A DNA stretch of 64,000 nt from Turbatrix aceti (GCA_963969345.1 OZ017768.1:4612718-4676717), one strand, 5' to 3'. Positions 30,801-40,565 are shown, numbered from the stretch's first letter. Translations and numbers: made by a program. The notes: generated from the sequence alone by a model not told the origin.

Positions 30801-32356
30801 TAAAACGGGCCTAAAATTTATTTTAAAAAAAAAATTTTTTTATGTCAAACAAAAATTTTTTTTGTTAAAAAAAAATTTTAAAAAATAGATAAAAGAATCA
30901 TTTTTTTAAATAAAATTGAAAATTGTTACGACCTCCTACTTTTTTTATAAAACATTTTTGGGTCATTTTTTTCTAATTTTTACCGTATTTTGAATAAATT
31001 TTGGAAAAACTGTTGTTCCATTCAAAAAATTGTTTCGTAAAAATGCAAAACAATAAAATAATTCAGTTATACGGAAAAGAGAAAAAATTATGGATCTACT
31101 GAAAAATTATCTGGAAAATGATTTGTTTGAACTTTTTTCCGGTTTTTCCAGCCGAATTGCCTAACTTGCTGGAAAATGCACCCTAGGCATTTTCAGGAAA
31201 GGTGACTTCACCCGGATGACGGTGCTTTGGCAGTTCAACAAGGCGTTCATCTTCTGCACCATGAGACGCCGCGTCTTTATCGTCGATCAACACGCTGCCG
31301 ACGAGAAATTCAACTACGAAGAGCTCTGTCGTCGAGCGGCTCTCAAAAAGCAGCACCTTATCCAGTGAGTTATAAATTTGGAATTTTATTATTTAGTTCA
31401 CGCGTGCGAGCAGCTTATTGTGAGCTGCGGCTCTTGACGGGCAGTACAACCCACGTTAACTTGCATTTATGCGCGTGTGGAGAGAAGAAATCTTCGAAAA
31501 AACAATAGATGCTCCGGGTTCAAATCCCGGGCGAAGCCACGTCCTTACCTCTTGCAAGTCGCCCTTGTCCATCGATTTGCGAGTCATTTTCACGTGGCAT
31601 AGCGCAGCTCCGCTCGTTTGCCAGGTAGCTGTCTGTTCGCAGCTGCCTAGTATACTGTTGGAGTACACCTAGACAATTTTTTTCAAACCCAAAAAAAATT
31701 TGAAAAGAAAATTAAAATTTTTTTTTTTGAAAAAAAAATTTCAGCCCAATTTACATGTCTCTCTCACCTGTTCACGAACAGGTGCTCATCAGCAACCTCG
31801 AAATCTTTTCGAAGAACGGCTTTGAATTCAAGTTGAACGATCGTAAGCCTTTTTTTGATGGTTTTTGGTCTTTTTTGCGCGAAAAACGAATTTTTGCGCC
31901 GTTTACCCATTTTTGTTATATTTTTCAGTCTCACCTGAAAGAGTGCACCTCTCCGCCGTGCCGTCCTTCCACAATTTCCATTTTGGCATCAACGACGTCG
32001 AGGAGATGCTTTCGGTGCTCACCGACGCCCCCGGACAGATGTACCGTCCCGAGAAGGTCAAGAAGATCCTCATGTCGAAGGCGTGTCGCAGCTCCATCAT
32101 GGTCGGCGACCTCCTGACCCGACGCCAGATGAAGGGTGTCGTCGCGCACCTCGCCGGCCTCAAACAGCCTTGGGTAAGCGCTTTTCGGCTTTTTTCTGCC
32201 CTCCAATATTCAATTTTTTTTCAGAACTGCCCCCACGGAAGGCCGACCGTTCGTCTGCTCCGCGTCAACGTTCCCAAAATTCAGTCGTTCAGGGCAAAAG
32301 CGAGAAAAACCCTCTGGGCCCAGGCATGCGACTTTGAAGAAGACAATACTCATTGA
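27840..32356 (+). CDS. pms-2: DNA mismatch repair endonuclease PMS2 (MutL-alpha subunit)
   Basis: Eight exons (27840-28429, 28872-29057, 29104-29604, 29985-30764, 31197-31364, 31745-31842, 31929-32173, 32225-32356) join in frame to 899 residues. The N-terminal GHKL ATPase is complete: ELIDNALDAGAT, DNGHGV, FGFRGEAL and the GTTVTVNDLFTTLPVR loop, then the transducer domain with NVTPDKR. A variable linker follows. The C-terminal endonuclease keeps the metal-binding DQHAADEKFNYE motif and the supporting SKACRSS and CPHGRP motifs, so the nicking activity should be intact. With MLH1 it nicks DNA in mismatch repair. ATG follows a TTCAG splice acceptor by three bases. Its large introns hold repeat remnants and a tRNA-like sequence. 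Confidence 0.96.
28440..28860. repeat. Two repeat remnants in PMS2 intron 1
   Basis: Sequence 28450-28620 shows the TTTTCGGGT / ACCCAACCCGGAATTTTCGGG pattern of the CAGTGTTGTC family. Sequence 28630-28815 in reverse resembles the AT-rich core and GGCC end of the GGCCGGCC family. Together they expand an intron that would otherwise be short. Confidence 0.45.
30798..31190. repeat. GGCCGGCC-family remnant in PMS2 intron 4
   Basis: Left side GAAGCATAAAACGGGCC resembles the CAAGGCATAAAACCGGCC end of the element at 23296-23720. The AT-rich core shares TAAAAATGCAAAACAATAAAATAATTCAGTTATACG-like sequence with 41330-41375. Right end unclear. Confidence 0.45.
31385..31675 (+). repeat. Possible tRNA-derived SINE in PMS2 intron 5
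   Basis: CCGGGTTCAAATCCCGG (31511-31527) is a perfect tRNA T-arm with a polymerase III B box (GGTTCAAATCC). It is followed by GCGAAGCCA, which could be an acceptor strand, but I find no matching 5' strand and no convincing A box. The surrounding 290 bp is GC-richer than the rest of the intron. A degenerate SINE is the simplest reading; a functional tRNA gene is unlikely. Confidence 0.4.
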
Positions 32357-32417
32357 TTAATTGATTGGTTTTTTTTCGTGATGCAATCAATGAAAAACGA
32401 CGAAAGGGTTTTTTTTT

Positions 32418-33860
32418 CTATTCCTGGCCGAGCTTCCAGACGGGGAGGTGCTCGACGATGTCCGTATCCGGGTGGATGTAGCCCGTGTCGTTGATGTACC
32501 TCACGAGCTCGTCGAGGTGGCGGAAGGGGGGCGACTGGTAGTCGCCGAACGTGACGCTCCAGTAAGGAATCGCGGCGTTGGGGTGGTAATAGAGAGCGAA
32601 GAAGTACGGCTGCAAGAGGGTGTCAGGTAAGGCATAAAATATTTTCGGTTGGCCGATTTTTATGACGTCCGGGAAATACGTAAATCTCGTTTTGAACAAA
32701 ATTTTGTATGGAATTTGGTCAATTTTTTTTGCAAAGTGACCGTAAAAGAAAGCGAACTGTTATTTTTGGCTTTTTTTATAAAAACGTATAAGGAATGTGT
32801 CATTTATGAAATTTTTCCAAAAAGTGGCTTTTACAATGAAAAGTTCATACCGTAAAATTCACCTGCATGATGCATGATTTGGCAGAGTTACGATTTTCTG
32901 AAATCGCGTTTTTGCAATTTTTGACGATTTTTGGCACGTTGTTGCTAAAAAACTACGGCATTTCCAAAGCCAGGGTACATATTTATCGACGTAATTTTTG
33001 ATGCAGAATCCGGGAAAAATATAAAAATATGGAAATCCACCTTGAAAAATGCCGAAAATTGCATTTAAAAAAAGGCGACATTTGTTTTGGCATTTTTTAA
33101 GATGACAACCCTATATTTTTTTATATTTTTTGGATTCAAAAATGACGTCGATCAATATGCAGCTTGGCTTTGGAAATGTCGTAGTTTTTTAACTACAACA
33201 TGCCAAAAGTTGTAAAAAATTGCAAAAAAACGATTTCAGGCAATCGTAACTCTCCCAGATCATGCCTCAGGCAGATGGATTTTATGGTAAAAACTTTTCA
33301 TAGTAAACAAAAATGACCGTAGATCACAGCCAAAAATTTTCAGGCCTTGGTGCAGGCCAGGGGAGACTTACCTTCTTGAAACGGTCTTTGTAGAGCAAAA
33401 CAGGGGACATAGTTTCGGGGATATCCGCCCAGTGGGGCTCAGGCGCCGGATAGAAGACCGTGGCCTTCTGCTTGGGCGCGAGTTCGGCAGCCTTGATAGG
33501 CGACATCTGTCCGAGGAACCACTTGGGTGCCTGCGGAAAGCCGTTGAGGTCTTCGAGATGGTTGTCCGAAACCCCGCTCGCGGCCATGGGCGATGATTCC
33601 TTGGTTGCCGAGACCGCGAGCGTGCGTTGCTTGATGTTGGCCATCATCTGGGCGTTCTGCTGGCCACGGCGCTTGAAATACAAATTGTTGGAGTAATAGC
33701 CGTCGGCGGGGCGTGCTGGCCACATGACGGCCTGCGAATCGCTGTAGAATTTGCCATCGGGCATCTCACGCACGCAGTAGGACGGCGGCGAGATTGTGCC
33801 CTCTACCGTATCCGAGAGACACACGGCGTCGTTCCCATTCGATGAGGCAGACCGCGGCAT
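32418..33860 (-). CDS. Possible divergent SH2-domain protein
   Basis: Exons 33372-33860 and 32418-32609, both in phase 0, encode 226 residues. The first 110 residues are non-globular with aromatic patches. Then KWFLGQMSPIKAAEL resembles the WYxGxMSRxxAE start of SH2 domains. The end YWSVTFGDYQSPPFRHLDELVRYI resembles the second half with its F-xx-L-xELVxY helix. The phosphotyrosine-binding FLVR arginine is not visible; the position reads VFYPAPE. If it is an SH2 fold, classical phosphotyrosine binding may be lost. The single 762-bp intron contains a foldback element. The gene is convergent with PMS2, with 61 bp between stop codons. Function unknown. Confidence 0.6.
32836..33301. mobile_element. 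Foldback element with long inverted arms
   Basis: Left arm 32836 to about 33030 and right arm about 33105 to 33301 are inverted copies of each other with scattered mismatches. Both carry ATGAAAAGTT, GAGTTACGATT, TGAAATCG, TTTTTGCAATTTTT, AAAAACTACG and CATTTCCAAAGCCA in the same order from the outside. Total about 466 bp, with only about 75 bp between arms. No coding capacity. It lies in the intron of the SH2-like gene. Transcribed, it would form a long hairpin. Confidence 0.75.
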
Positions 33861-34089
33861 TGTCGACAGCTCAGTTGCTACGATTCACGCAGAGCAAAGG
33901 AATGAACAGGGCAGATAGATAACATTGCGCGACCACGTGCCATTGATGGACAAATTTGCATTTTGTTGCCAAATGAAAATTGAATTTGCACGAAGCGTCG
34001 ATCTAGCCGAGTCGCGCATGCCGAAATTCGCAAAAAATCAATTGAACCAATTTGAAGTGAAAAATCCAAAAAATATAGGATTACCACCA

Positions 34090-34520
34090 AGGATGGGCCA
34101 ACGGTCGTGTTCGTTCGCGAAAAGATTGAAATTTTGTTTGTGGTTGTTATTTTTTTCAAGTTTGTTCACGAACAAAGAAAAATTTTCCGAACAGATAAAA
34201 CGAAAAAAAAATTGGGTAAAATTAGTTAAAAAGTTGTGCCCAATAAAATTTGGCAACAAACACGTAAAATATCTCAAAATGGACATAGATAGGCAAAAAA
34301 TAACAGAAAATACGACAATTGTTCAAAATAAGCCTTATTTTTCGTTTTGGGACAAATTGACTACCCAAAACGAAAAATAACTGCAATTTAGATTCATGAA
34401 TTCAAAAAATCTCATTTTTGGATTCAAATTCCGGGTTTTTCGGATCGTGTTACACGAATCCCGATTTATTTTTTGGGTCGGGTTAATCGAACTTTCTGGA
34501 ACCTGACAACACTGTCTATT
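34090..34520. repeat. Composite of decayed repeats
   Basis: 34092-34250 matches the first third of the TTCGCGAA family (AAGGATGGGCCAACG, TTCGTTCGCGAA, AGATAAAACGAAAAAAAAATTGGGTAAAA). 34255-34375 resembles the AT-rich interior of the element at 5475-5845 (TTGTTCAAAATAAGCC, TTTTCGTTTTGGGACAAATTGAC). 34381-34514 ends with the reverse CAGTGTTGTC terminus. Three families appear to have inserted into one another. Confidence 0.55.
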
Positions 34521-34567
34521 ACTGCCTGTTTTGGTAGTCTGGGAAAATATTAGCATGTTTTTTGTGC

Positions 34568-34574
34568 TATAAAA
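34568..34574 (+). promoter_or_regulatory. TATA box candidate
   Basis: TATAAAA about 100 bp upstream of the ATG at 34675; one of few clear TATA boxes noticed before a start codon in the window. Confidence 0.35.
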
Positions 34575-34674
34575 GGAATTTCGAATTCTGTTTTACGTTT
34601 GTTTCTCGTCTTTTTGTGTTTTTTTTTCATTCCTTCGTCCTCATCTTTTTTGCTTCATCTTCGTTTCGCTTGTC

Positions 34675-34797
34675 ATGGATTATGTCCAAGAGCAACTCGC
34701 CAAGGTCCGACACGAACTTCTTGTGAAGGAATGTCGCGACGTTGCACGTCTCGCTGCTATCGATGCTGTTCGTGATGAGGTCCGCCGTATCATTCCC
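34675..34797 (+). CDS. Small charged coiled-coil gene, structure uncertain
   Basis: An ATG in good position opens a 41-codon frame (starting MDYVQEQLAKVRHELLVKE) ending at a clean GTGAGT donor. It is helical and highly charged. Joining to the nearest acceptor (CATCTAG near 34845) gives a stop two codons later. A second helical segment at about 35038-35275 (RRLEMRFDQRIRHEIRDML, then KLDRLENAIKATRAMHQ) and a short AIDEV/RDAVNDF segment near 35466-35510 may be further exons, but phases do not fit simply. It could be a spliced small gene, a micropeptide or a decayed gene. No family recognised. Confidence 0.3.
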
Positions 34798-35739
34798 GTG
34801 AGTTTAGCCTTTTCTGCTTTTACGCTATTTTCTTTTACCATCTAGGGATAGAAAAGCGGTGCAACGCTACGGTGTGAATGACATTAACATGGTCACATGG
34901 CAGAGTTAACATGGCAGAGTGCGCTAAGGAATTAGCATACCAGACCACTGACAGGTTTATAAGCTCGTGTTCCGTAAATCTCCGCACACGCGGTGGCAAC
35001 CTCCGCAATCGTGATCAAGGAGGTCAGCAGCGTCCACAGTTCCGAAAACCTCGTCCGATAGGCAGGCCGCAACCGGACTCCGAAGGCTGGAAATGCGCTT
35101 CGACCAGCGCATCCGGCACGAAATCCGCGACATGCTGATCGGGGACCTGCATGCGAAGCTGGACCGTCTGGAGAACGCGATCAAGGCCACTCGCGCGATG
35201 CATCAGACCGCTCCTACGATTTTCACAACATCACGATTCTTTCCGAAGCCACTACTGTTCCAGCCTCTTTGATAACTATCGCAGAATCTCAGGGGATGCG
35301 GGAAGTGATTGAGATTTGCATTATGGTGATAGTCACGTGACGGCGTGCCTTTCCTGATAGTAATCTGACCTATAAGACCTGTAATTAGCATACCCGTATA
35401 TAAGACTGCCTTGGTTGACAATAAACATGACTGTTGTTGTCTCTACTCTTGTCTGTACTCGACAGGCCATCGACGAAGTCAGGATATGAGGGATGCCGTC
35501 AATGACTTCTGACTCCTGTCACTCATGTTGCTTTCTCCACGACAAAAAATAAAAAAGATTTTTATTTTATTTTGATGATTGTGAATGTGAACAAAATAAT
35601 TTATTCGAGCATTGAAAGAAAGAAAAAAACCCAAAACAAAACAAACAAATAATGCCGATGCTCGTTGCCATAGAAACGACACTTGGCAACCTAACTGCAC
35701 GCTACCTTTGCACCTGGCTGTCGTATTGAGCCTTCGGAG
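34798..35739. other. Region between candidate small gene and IFT46
   Basis: Contains the helical open segment at about 35038-35275 described with the previous gene, an AATAAA at 35419-35424, and otherwise AT-rich sequence without recognised features. Confidence 0.3.
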
Positions 35740-37337
35740 ATGAGTGGCAACGAAAAAACATTTGTTGTAAGTTGCGGTGTCTGTTGCTGTCGGCCAACGA
35801 GACGCGTTTTGTTTTTGACTTTTTTAGGGATCCACGGAGACGCGCGGTCGATTGTTCTCTCGCGACGAAGATTCCATGGAAGAGTTCGAGAATCAGGAGC
35901 GACTCGCCGACGGCATGGCCAGCGAAGAGGAGGAAGAAGACGACGACGATTACCCGGAGGCCCCGGAGCACGCGGGGTACCCCGACTCCGACTCTGACGG
36001 GTCTGCAGCTGGTCCGAGTGCGCGGCTGCAGTCCAACGGTGACGTCATGGTCGTGCAGGTGCCGGCCGAGCCACCGCCCGCCTATTCCTCTCTGCAGTCG
36101 CAGCAACCGTCGCTTTCCATCAAAAACGCGCTTTTCAAGGGCGGAATGATGATTGCTGGCGTCGGTGCCATTCGGAGCAGCAGCAGCGATGTCCGGGCTT
36201 CACTGGATTCAGAATCGGCTCCCGAGAGTCCCGCAGTCCAGCAAAAAATGCCATTCCAGAAACCGCGGCCTGTGGACCAGTCGCCCCTCGTCCGGAGGGA
36301 TTCTACGCCGTCGCCGGTGAAACCATCCAGTTACACGCTCACCAGCGACCTGAAATCACTCATTGCTCTAGCCGAAAGGTACCAGGCGATTGGGGTGCCC
36401 GTGCAGCCGCAGCTCATGCCCTTCGACATAAATTTCGTCCCTGCGGTCGGCGACGTGCATCCTGGCATCGGCGTGCCCCGGCCGGATGGCGTCGATGATC
36501 AGCTGGGGGTTGTGGTACTCGACGAGCCATCGAGCAAGCAGACGGATTCGACTGTTATCAACCTCATTATGCAGAAGGAGAATCCGCAGACTGCCGCCGC
36601 TGTCAGCGAGCCGGTCAAGAAGTTGCAGAGAGCCGACAGAAATGCCAAGCAGATCGATCAGTGGATTAACAATATCAAGGTGAGCTGGCATTAGGGATCT
36701 AAATTTCTCTCAAACCTCGAAAAATTTGCGTCATACACGTAAAATCGCCCAAAATAAGCGCAAAATACAAAAAAAAACACAAAAAAAACGAAAACTTGTT
36801 CAAAATTTTCGTTCCAAGACAATATTTTTTCAATGTGTTTAAAATATTCGTTTTAAGACGATTTTTTTCGCTTTAAGACAAATCGACACTTTTTTTTCGA
36901 AATTCGTTGTAAAACACGGATGCAATTATCCCCGTTCCCGACTCCTGGGGATTAGATGCCTAACTGACTCTTGGCACGAAATTCGAGTCCCGAAAAACTG
37001 TTCAAATTCGTTTCAGGAGGTGCGACGTTCGATGCCCCCCACCCGAATGGCCTACACCATGCAAATGCCGGAGATCGAGCGACTCATGGAAGAGTGGGAC
37101 CCACAGGTGGATGCCGTGCTCGGCGAGATCACGCTGCCCACCGCCGAGCTCGATGTCCCAATCGAGGATTTTGTCGACATCTGTCTCGCGTTCGCGGACA
37201 TTCCAATGCGCGAGACCCGTATTCAGTCGCTGCACGTTCTGTTCACGCTGTACAATGAATTCAAGAACTCTCAGCACTTCCGAAACATAGCTCTCGACGG
37301 CGATATCGCTGCTGAAACCAATCGTCTGGAGCTTTGA
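35740..37337 (+). CDS. dyf-6: Intraflagellar transport protein IFT46
   Basis: Exons 35740-35766, 35828-36679 and 37017-37337 join in phase 0 to 399 residues. The N-terminal half is acidic and low-complexity. The conserved C-terminal half reads DINFVPAVGDVHPGIGVPRPDG, LGVVVLDEPSSKQTD, AKQIDQWI, then the block R-S-x-PPT-x-x-Y-T-x-x-MP and LPTAELDVPIEDFVDICLAFADIP, ending TRIQSLHVLFTLYNEFKNSQHF. These match IFT46 of animals and algae closely. IFT46 is part of the IFT-B core complex that carries cargo into cilia; in C. elegans the orthologue acts in sensory neurons. The second intron holds a repeat remnant. It is convergent with COQ7, 88 bp between stops. Confidence 0.95.
36735..36960. repeat. 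Remnant of the CCCCCGAC MITE family in IFT46 intron
   Basis: Shares AAAATACAAAAA, TTGTTCAAAAT, TTCGTTTTAAGA, GACAAATCGACACTTTTTTTT and ATTATCCCCGTTCCCGACTCC with the interior and right end of the element at 5475-5845. Ends are decayed. Confidence 0.55.
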
Positions 37338-37392
37338 GCTAAAAAAAAACATTGTGACCCTGTAAAAATACACTTTTGAACATAAAAACTAA

Positions 37393-37398
37393 TTTATT
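37393..37398 (-). terminator. Poly(A) signal AATAAA of COQ7
   Basis: AATAAA on the minus strand about 30 bp after the COQ7 stop codon. Confidence 0.6.
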
Positions 37399-37425
37399 CT
37401 GTACAATGTGGCGTCCGGAGTCGAG

Positions 37426-37989
37426 TCAAATCCTTTCAGCCGCCCAGATAGCTCCCTTGCACCCCGTCTGGATGGTCCACTTGAGAGCATCGTACATCGG
37501 GGCTTTGAGGCCGTCGTGGGCGACGCCGGTATCGTGGTGGTGGAGTTCTTCGTCGCGGAGACGCTTCAAAATGGTCAGAAGCTCTTTATGCGCTTCGGGA
37601 TCGTCATTAATGAGCTCCTTGATCTGATCGTTGTAATGCTTGCCGATGAGCTCCTCAACAGCAACGGTGCACGCCATTGCGCCTTCTTTGCCTATCAGCG
37701 CGCTGCCAGCGCCGAGGAGAAAAGCTGCAACGCTGAAGACAGGCGAGAAAACCGTCGACGGAACTTCGTGCTTCGCGCAGAGTCGCTCCATCGTCTGGAG
37801 ATGCTCCTTCTCCTCGTCCCACATCTTTTGTATGACATCGGATAGCGAGGAGCCCTTGAGCACGGCCATTTGCCCGGCGTAGATGCGATCAGCTCCGAGT
37901 TCACCGGCATGGTCCACGCGAACGATCTTCTCGATCAGCTTTTGCCGGGCATGGTTGTAAGCCGCGAGTCGTGCAATCGATCGATGCAT
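37426..37989 (-). CDS. clk-1: 5-demethoxyubiquinone hydroxylase COQ7/CLK-1
   Basis: A single exon of 187 residues. A short basic amphipathic start (MHRSIARLAAYNHARQK) can serve as mitochondrial targeting. The di-iron four-helix bundle is complete: VDHAGELGADRIYAGQ, WDEEKEHL, VEELIGKHYNDQI and LRDEELHHHDTG carry the two E...ExxH iron-binding pairs. The enzyme performs the penultimate hydroxylation of ubiquinone synthesis at the inner mitochondrial membrane. The ATG follows the acceptor TTTTTTTAG by four bases, so either an upstream non-coding exon or a spliced leader is added there. EMC10 lies divergently about 450 bp away. Confidence 0.97.
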   Translation of the reverse strand: MHRSIARLAAYNHARQKLIEKIVRVDHAGELGADRIYAGQMAVLKGSSLSDVIQKMWDEEKEHLQTMERLCAKHEVPSTVFSPVFSVAAFLLGAGSALIGKEGAMACTVAVEELIGKHYNDQIKELINDDPEAHKELLTILKRLRDEELHHHDTGVAHDGLKAPMYDALKWTIQTGCKGAIWAAERI

Positions 37990-38438
37990 TGATCTAAAAA
38001 AGATATAAATTACAAAGGAACTCAAAAAATGGATGCAAACAGTTGCTCGCAGCAGCGGAAGATTTTTCAGTTTGTTTTTCACCCTCGACAAAATAAATTC
38101 GCGTTGAGACCCCTGTTAGTTTTTGGCGCGATGTTAGACACGCGTTTTTACTTTTTGTTTTGGTGTTTTGTTTGTTGCGGATTTTGCACTCTCTTGGCCA
38201 CCCCGATTCTGACTTTTTTGTACCTTTGCCTTCCGGGGTGGTGCACTTCAGAATTCAAAAAGGTTTCGGTGTGTGTTGAATCGATTTTTGGGGAGTAAGA
38301 CTGATTTTTACTTTGCAGATTCGTATTTTCTAGCTTATCGCGCTTTACGATCGAGTTTTCTGAATCCGCGTGCTGTTTTTTGGTTTCCATTTGATTAAAT
38401 TCGTGTTTTAGAGGGCTGTTAGAACACGTCTAGTCATT
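37990..38438. promoter_or_regulatory. Divergent promoter region of COQ7 and EMC10
   Basis: About 450 bp between oppositely transcribed genes. The T-rich tract ending TTTTTTTAG at the COQ7 side is a splice acceptor. No TATA box recognised. Confidence 0.4.
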
Positions 38439-39331
38439 ATGCGGGTCGATTTCTTTGTTTTTGTGTGTTCTATGGCACTTTCTGCACTCGCGATTGAAGT
38501 TCAGCTTCCCGTTGAGTACTCCGTCGATGGTAAGTGCTTTGTATTGCTTGTCTGATGGCTCGCGAGTTACCCGCATGTTCAGGTAGCACGTTTCGTCCTC
38601 TCGGATCCATAAACCTGCGTTCGAGGATCGATGGCAACTTTTCCGGTACTTTCAAGTCGTCTGCCAACATTCAGACCCTTCATTCGGACGTTGTTGGCGC
38701 TCTCAAGAGTTCCGGTGGCGCTAGATACTTTGTTCGCAGCGGTGATCTGTTGTCTTCCAACTTGGCGGTGGGTTATTATTTTTTTTGCAATTTTTTGTGT
38801 AAAATTTGTTTTTTTTGCTTTTTTATGAGGACAAAATTTTTTTTCAGTGCCACATTTTGTTGTCCAATCTCAAGCAAGAATTCGCTGTCACCTACGATCA
38901 GGAGAAGGACGCTCTGAGAAGTCTGACGGTCTTCCCCCTCGGTCTGTACGATCTCGGTGCCGTCGATTGCGCCGATCAGGTTGAGGACTCGTCTCCGGCG
39001 GTTCCGACCACGCTCGAGACAAAAGTCGCCGTTGCGATTGTTTCTGAACTCCCAGTGTGAGTTTGTTTTATTAAAAAACAAGAATTATGTTTTTGCGTGT
39101 TTTTTACAGGCCCGAGACGGCTGCTTATCTCAAGAGACTCGAAGAGGAGAAACGAGCTCGCCAGCACGGTGCCACCCAGGACAACCGCTCTTTCCTCGCC
39201 AAATACGTGGGTTTTTTGTTTCTCATAATTTTTGCAAACCGTTTTTTTTTCAGTGGATGTATATCGTGCCGTTCGTGCTCTTCATGGTGATCAGCGGTGC
39301 CATGGGAGGCGAAGAAAGCCCAGCTCAGTGA
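38439..39331 (+). CDS. EMC10: ER membrane protein complex subunit 10
   Basis: Exons 38439-38529, 38583-38767, 38848-39056, 39110-39206 and 39254-39331 encode 219 residues. A signal peptide (about 1-18, VDFFVFVCSMALSALA) precedes a luminal beta-rich domain with two Cys. The conserved ending is clear: PETAAYLKRLEEEKRARQHG, QDNRSFLAKYWMYIVPFVLFMVISGA, matching EMC10's PETAAFIQRLE...SFFAKYWMYIIPVVLF. The EMC inserts tail-anchored and multi-pass proteins into the ER membrane. A BAP18-like gene starts 188 bp downstream on the same strand directly behind an acceptor, so the two may share an operon. Confidence 0.92.
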
Positions 39332-39519
39332 CCGCGCAGCAGTCTTTTGTAAAATATTTATTTTTGCTTTTCTAGAGTTAATTGATATCGTTTTTTGTTA
39401 ATGAATGCTTATTGTTGCCAGTTTTGTGCGGAAAATGCCGTTTTGACGGTTTATATACTTTTCAAATTTGTTTTTTTCCGTTGGAATTTCAGTTTTAGCT
39501 TTTTTTTAAATTTTCAGCC

Positions 39520-40565
39520 ATGGAGTCGGTGCATCTGGCTGGCACACATTTACACGTCACAAGTGCTCCAAATACCATTACGGTTTGTTTTTTGCCTTTT
39601 TGAAAAAAAAAAAAATTTGTTTTGCTTTTTTCTAGACCCCTGGAGGCACCGTGATTTCCCTCGCCGAAACTCAACCAGGCCCTAGCAATTCAGAATCCAG
39701 CGATGTATACGCGGATGTCAACGGCGAGCTGAAGGACAACATCAAGCACCCGACGCAGAAATCTTCCAACATTCCGGTCGTGAAAGCGAGGCAGATTTTT
39801 GCGATGACGGCCACTGCTTATCAAAAAATCGCAGACGTTCTCGGCACTTGCGCTGAGATTCAGTCTCATTCCGGAAGCGAAGAGTAGGTTTTTTTTTGGC
39901 GCTTTACCTAAAAAACCTTAAATTTCAGGATTTGGACCGACGAGACGAGCGAGCAGTTTTCGGCTGCCATTGAAGGATTTACCGCTCAGTTGGACGGCGT
40001 CGCGGATTCCATTTCGAACAGGCAAAAGTGAGTTTTTACTTTTTTTTTTCCGTTGAAGTATGTTACCTGTAATTTACCTGTATTCAGACAACTCATTGTG
40101 AGAGACTTTTCCCGCAAGATATACTCCCACAACGCCCAGCAGCCCACCCCGACGCCCTCCTCTGCGATAGCCTCGAGCTCGGGATCTGCATCGAATCTGA
40201 CCAGGGGCTACATGCCCGCCATCCAGACCCAGTCCCTCACCTCCGGCATCCCCTCCATCCGGAAGAGACCGCCCGGCGTCTCCATGGTCCCCCAGACGTT
40301 CGGCGTGAAGCGACCGATGACGGCGCTCCAGGGCCCCATCCGCACGGTACACCCGACCGGTGCGCGTATGTACCGACCGGCAGCACCTGGTTTCCGGCAG
40401 ATGAGCTCGACCACGGGCGGTTATAACGTGATCGACAGCTCGGGGGTGCGACGGACGCTGGCGTATCCGACGACCCGGCCTGGAGGCCCGGCTGCGCAGA
40501 TCATTGTAACGAACGCAGAAGCCGGAGCCTCTCCTGCGACGAGCGGGACTTCTTTGGCATCGTGA
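39520..40565 (+). CDS. BAP18-like chromatin protein
   Basis: Exons 39520-39582, 39636-39883, 39929-40027 and 40088-40565 join to 295 residues. Residues around 66-85 (KARQIFAMTATAYQKIADVLG) align with the VGEIFSAAGAAFTKLGELT start of human BAP18 (C17orf49). The following WTDETSEQFSAAIEGFTAQLDGVADSI...QLIVRDFSRKIYSH aligns with its SANT-like WTETEIEMLRAAVKRFGDDLNHI...VKRKVYED. The rest is Ser/Thr/Pro/Arg-rich and disordered. BAP18 belongs to NURF/MLL chromatin complexes. The match is by eye and moderate. The ATG lies two bases after TTTTCAG, a probable trans-splice site. Intron 1 begins GTTTGT, a weaker donor. Confidence 0.55.

Noticed and set aside
31456..31672. Functional tRNA gene in the PMS2 intron
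   Set aside because: Only the T-arm is convincing; no acceptor stem, D-arm or anticodon arm could be built.
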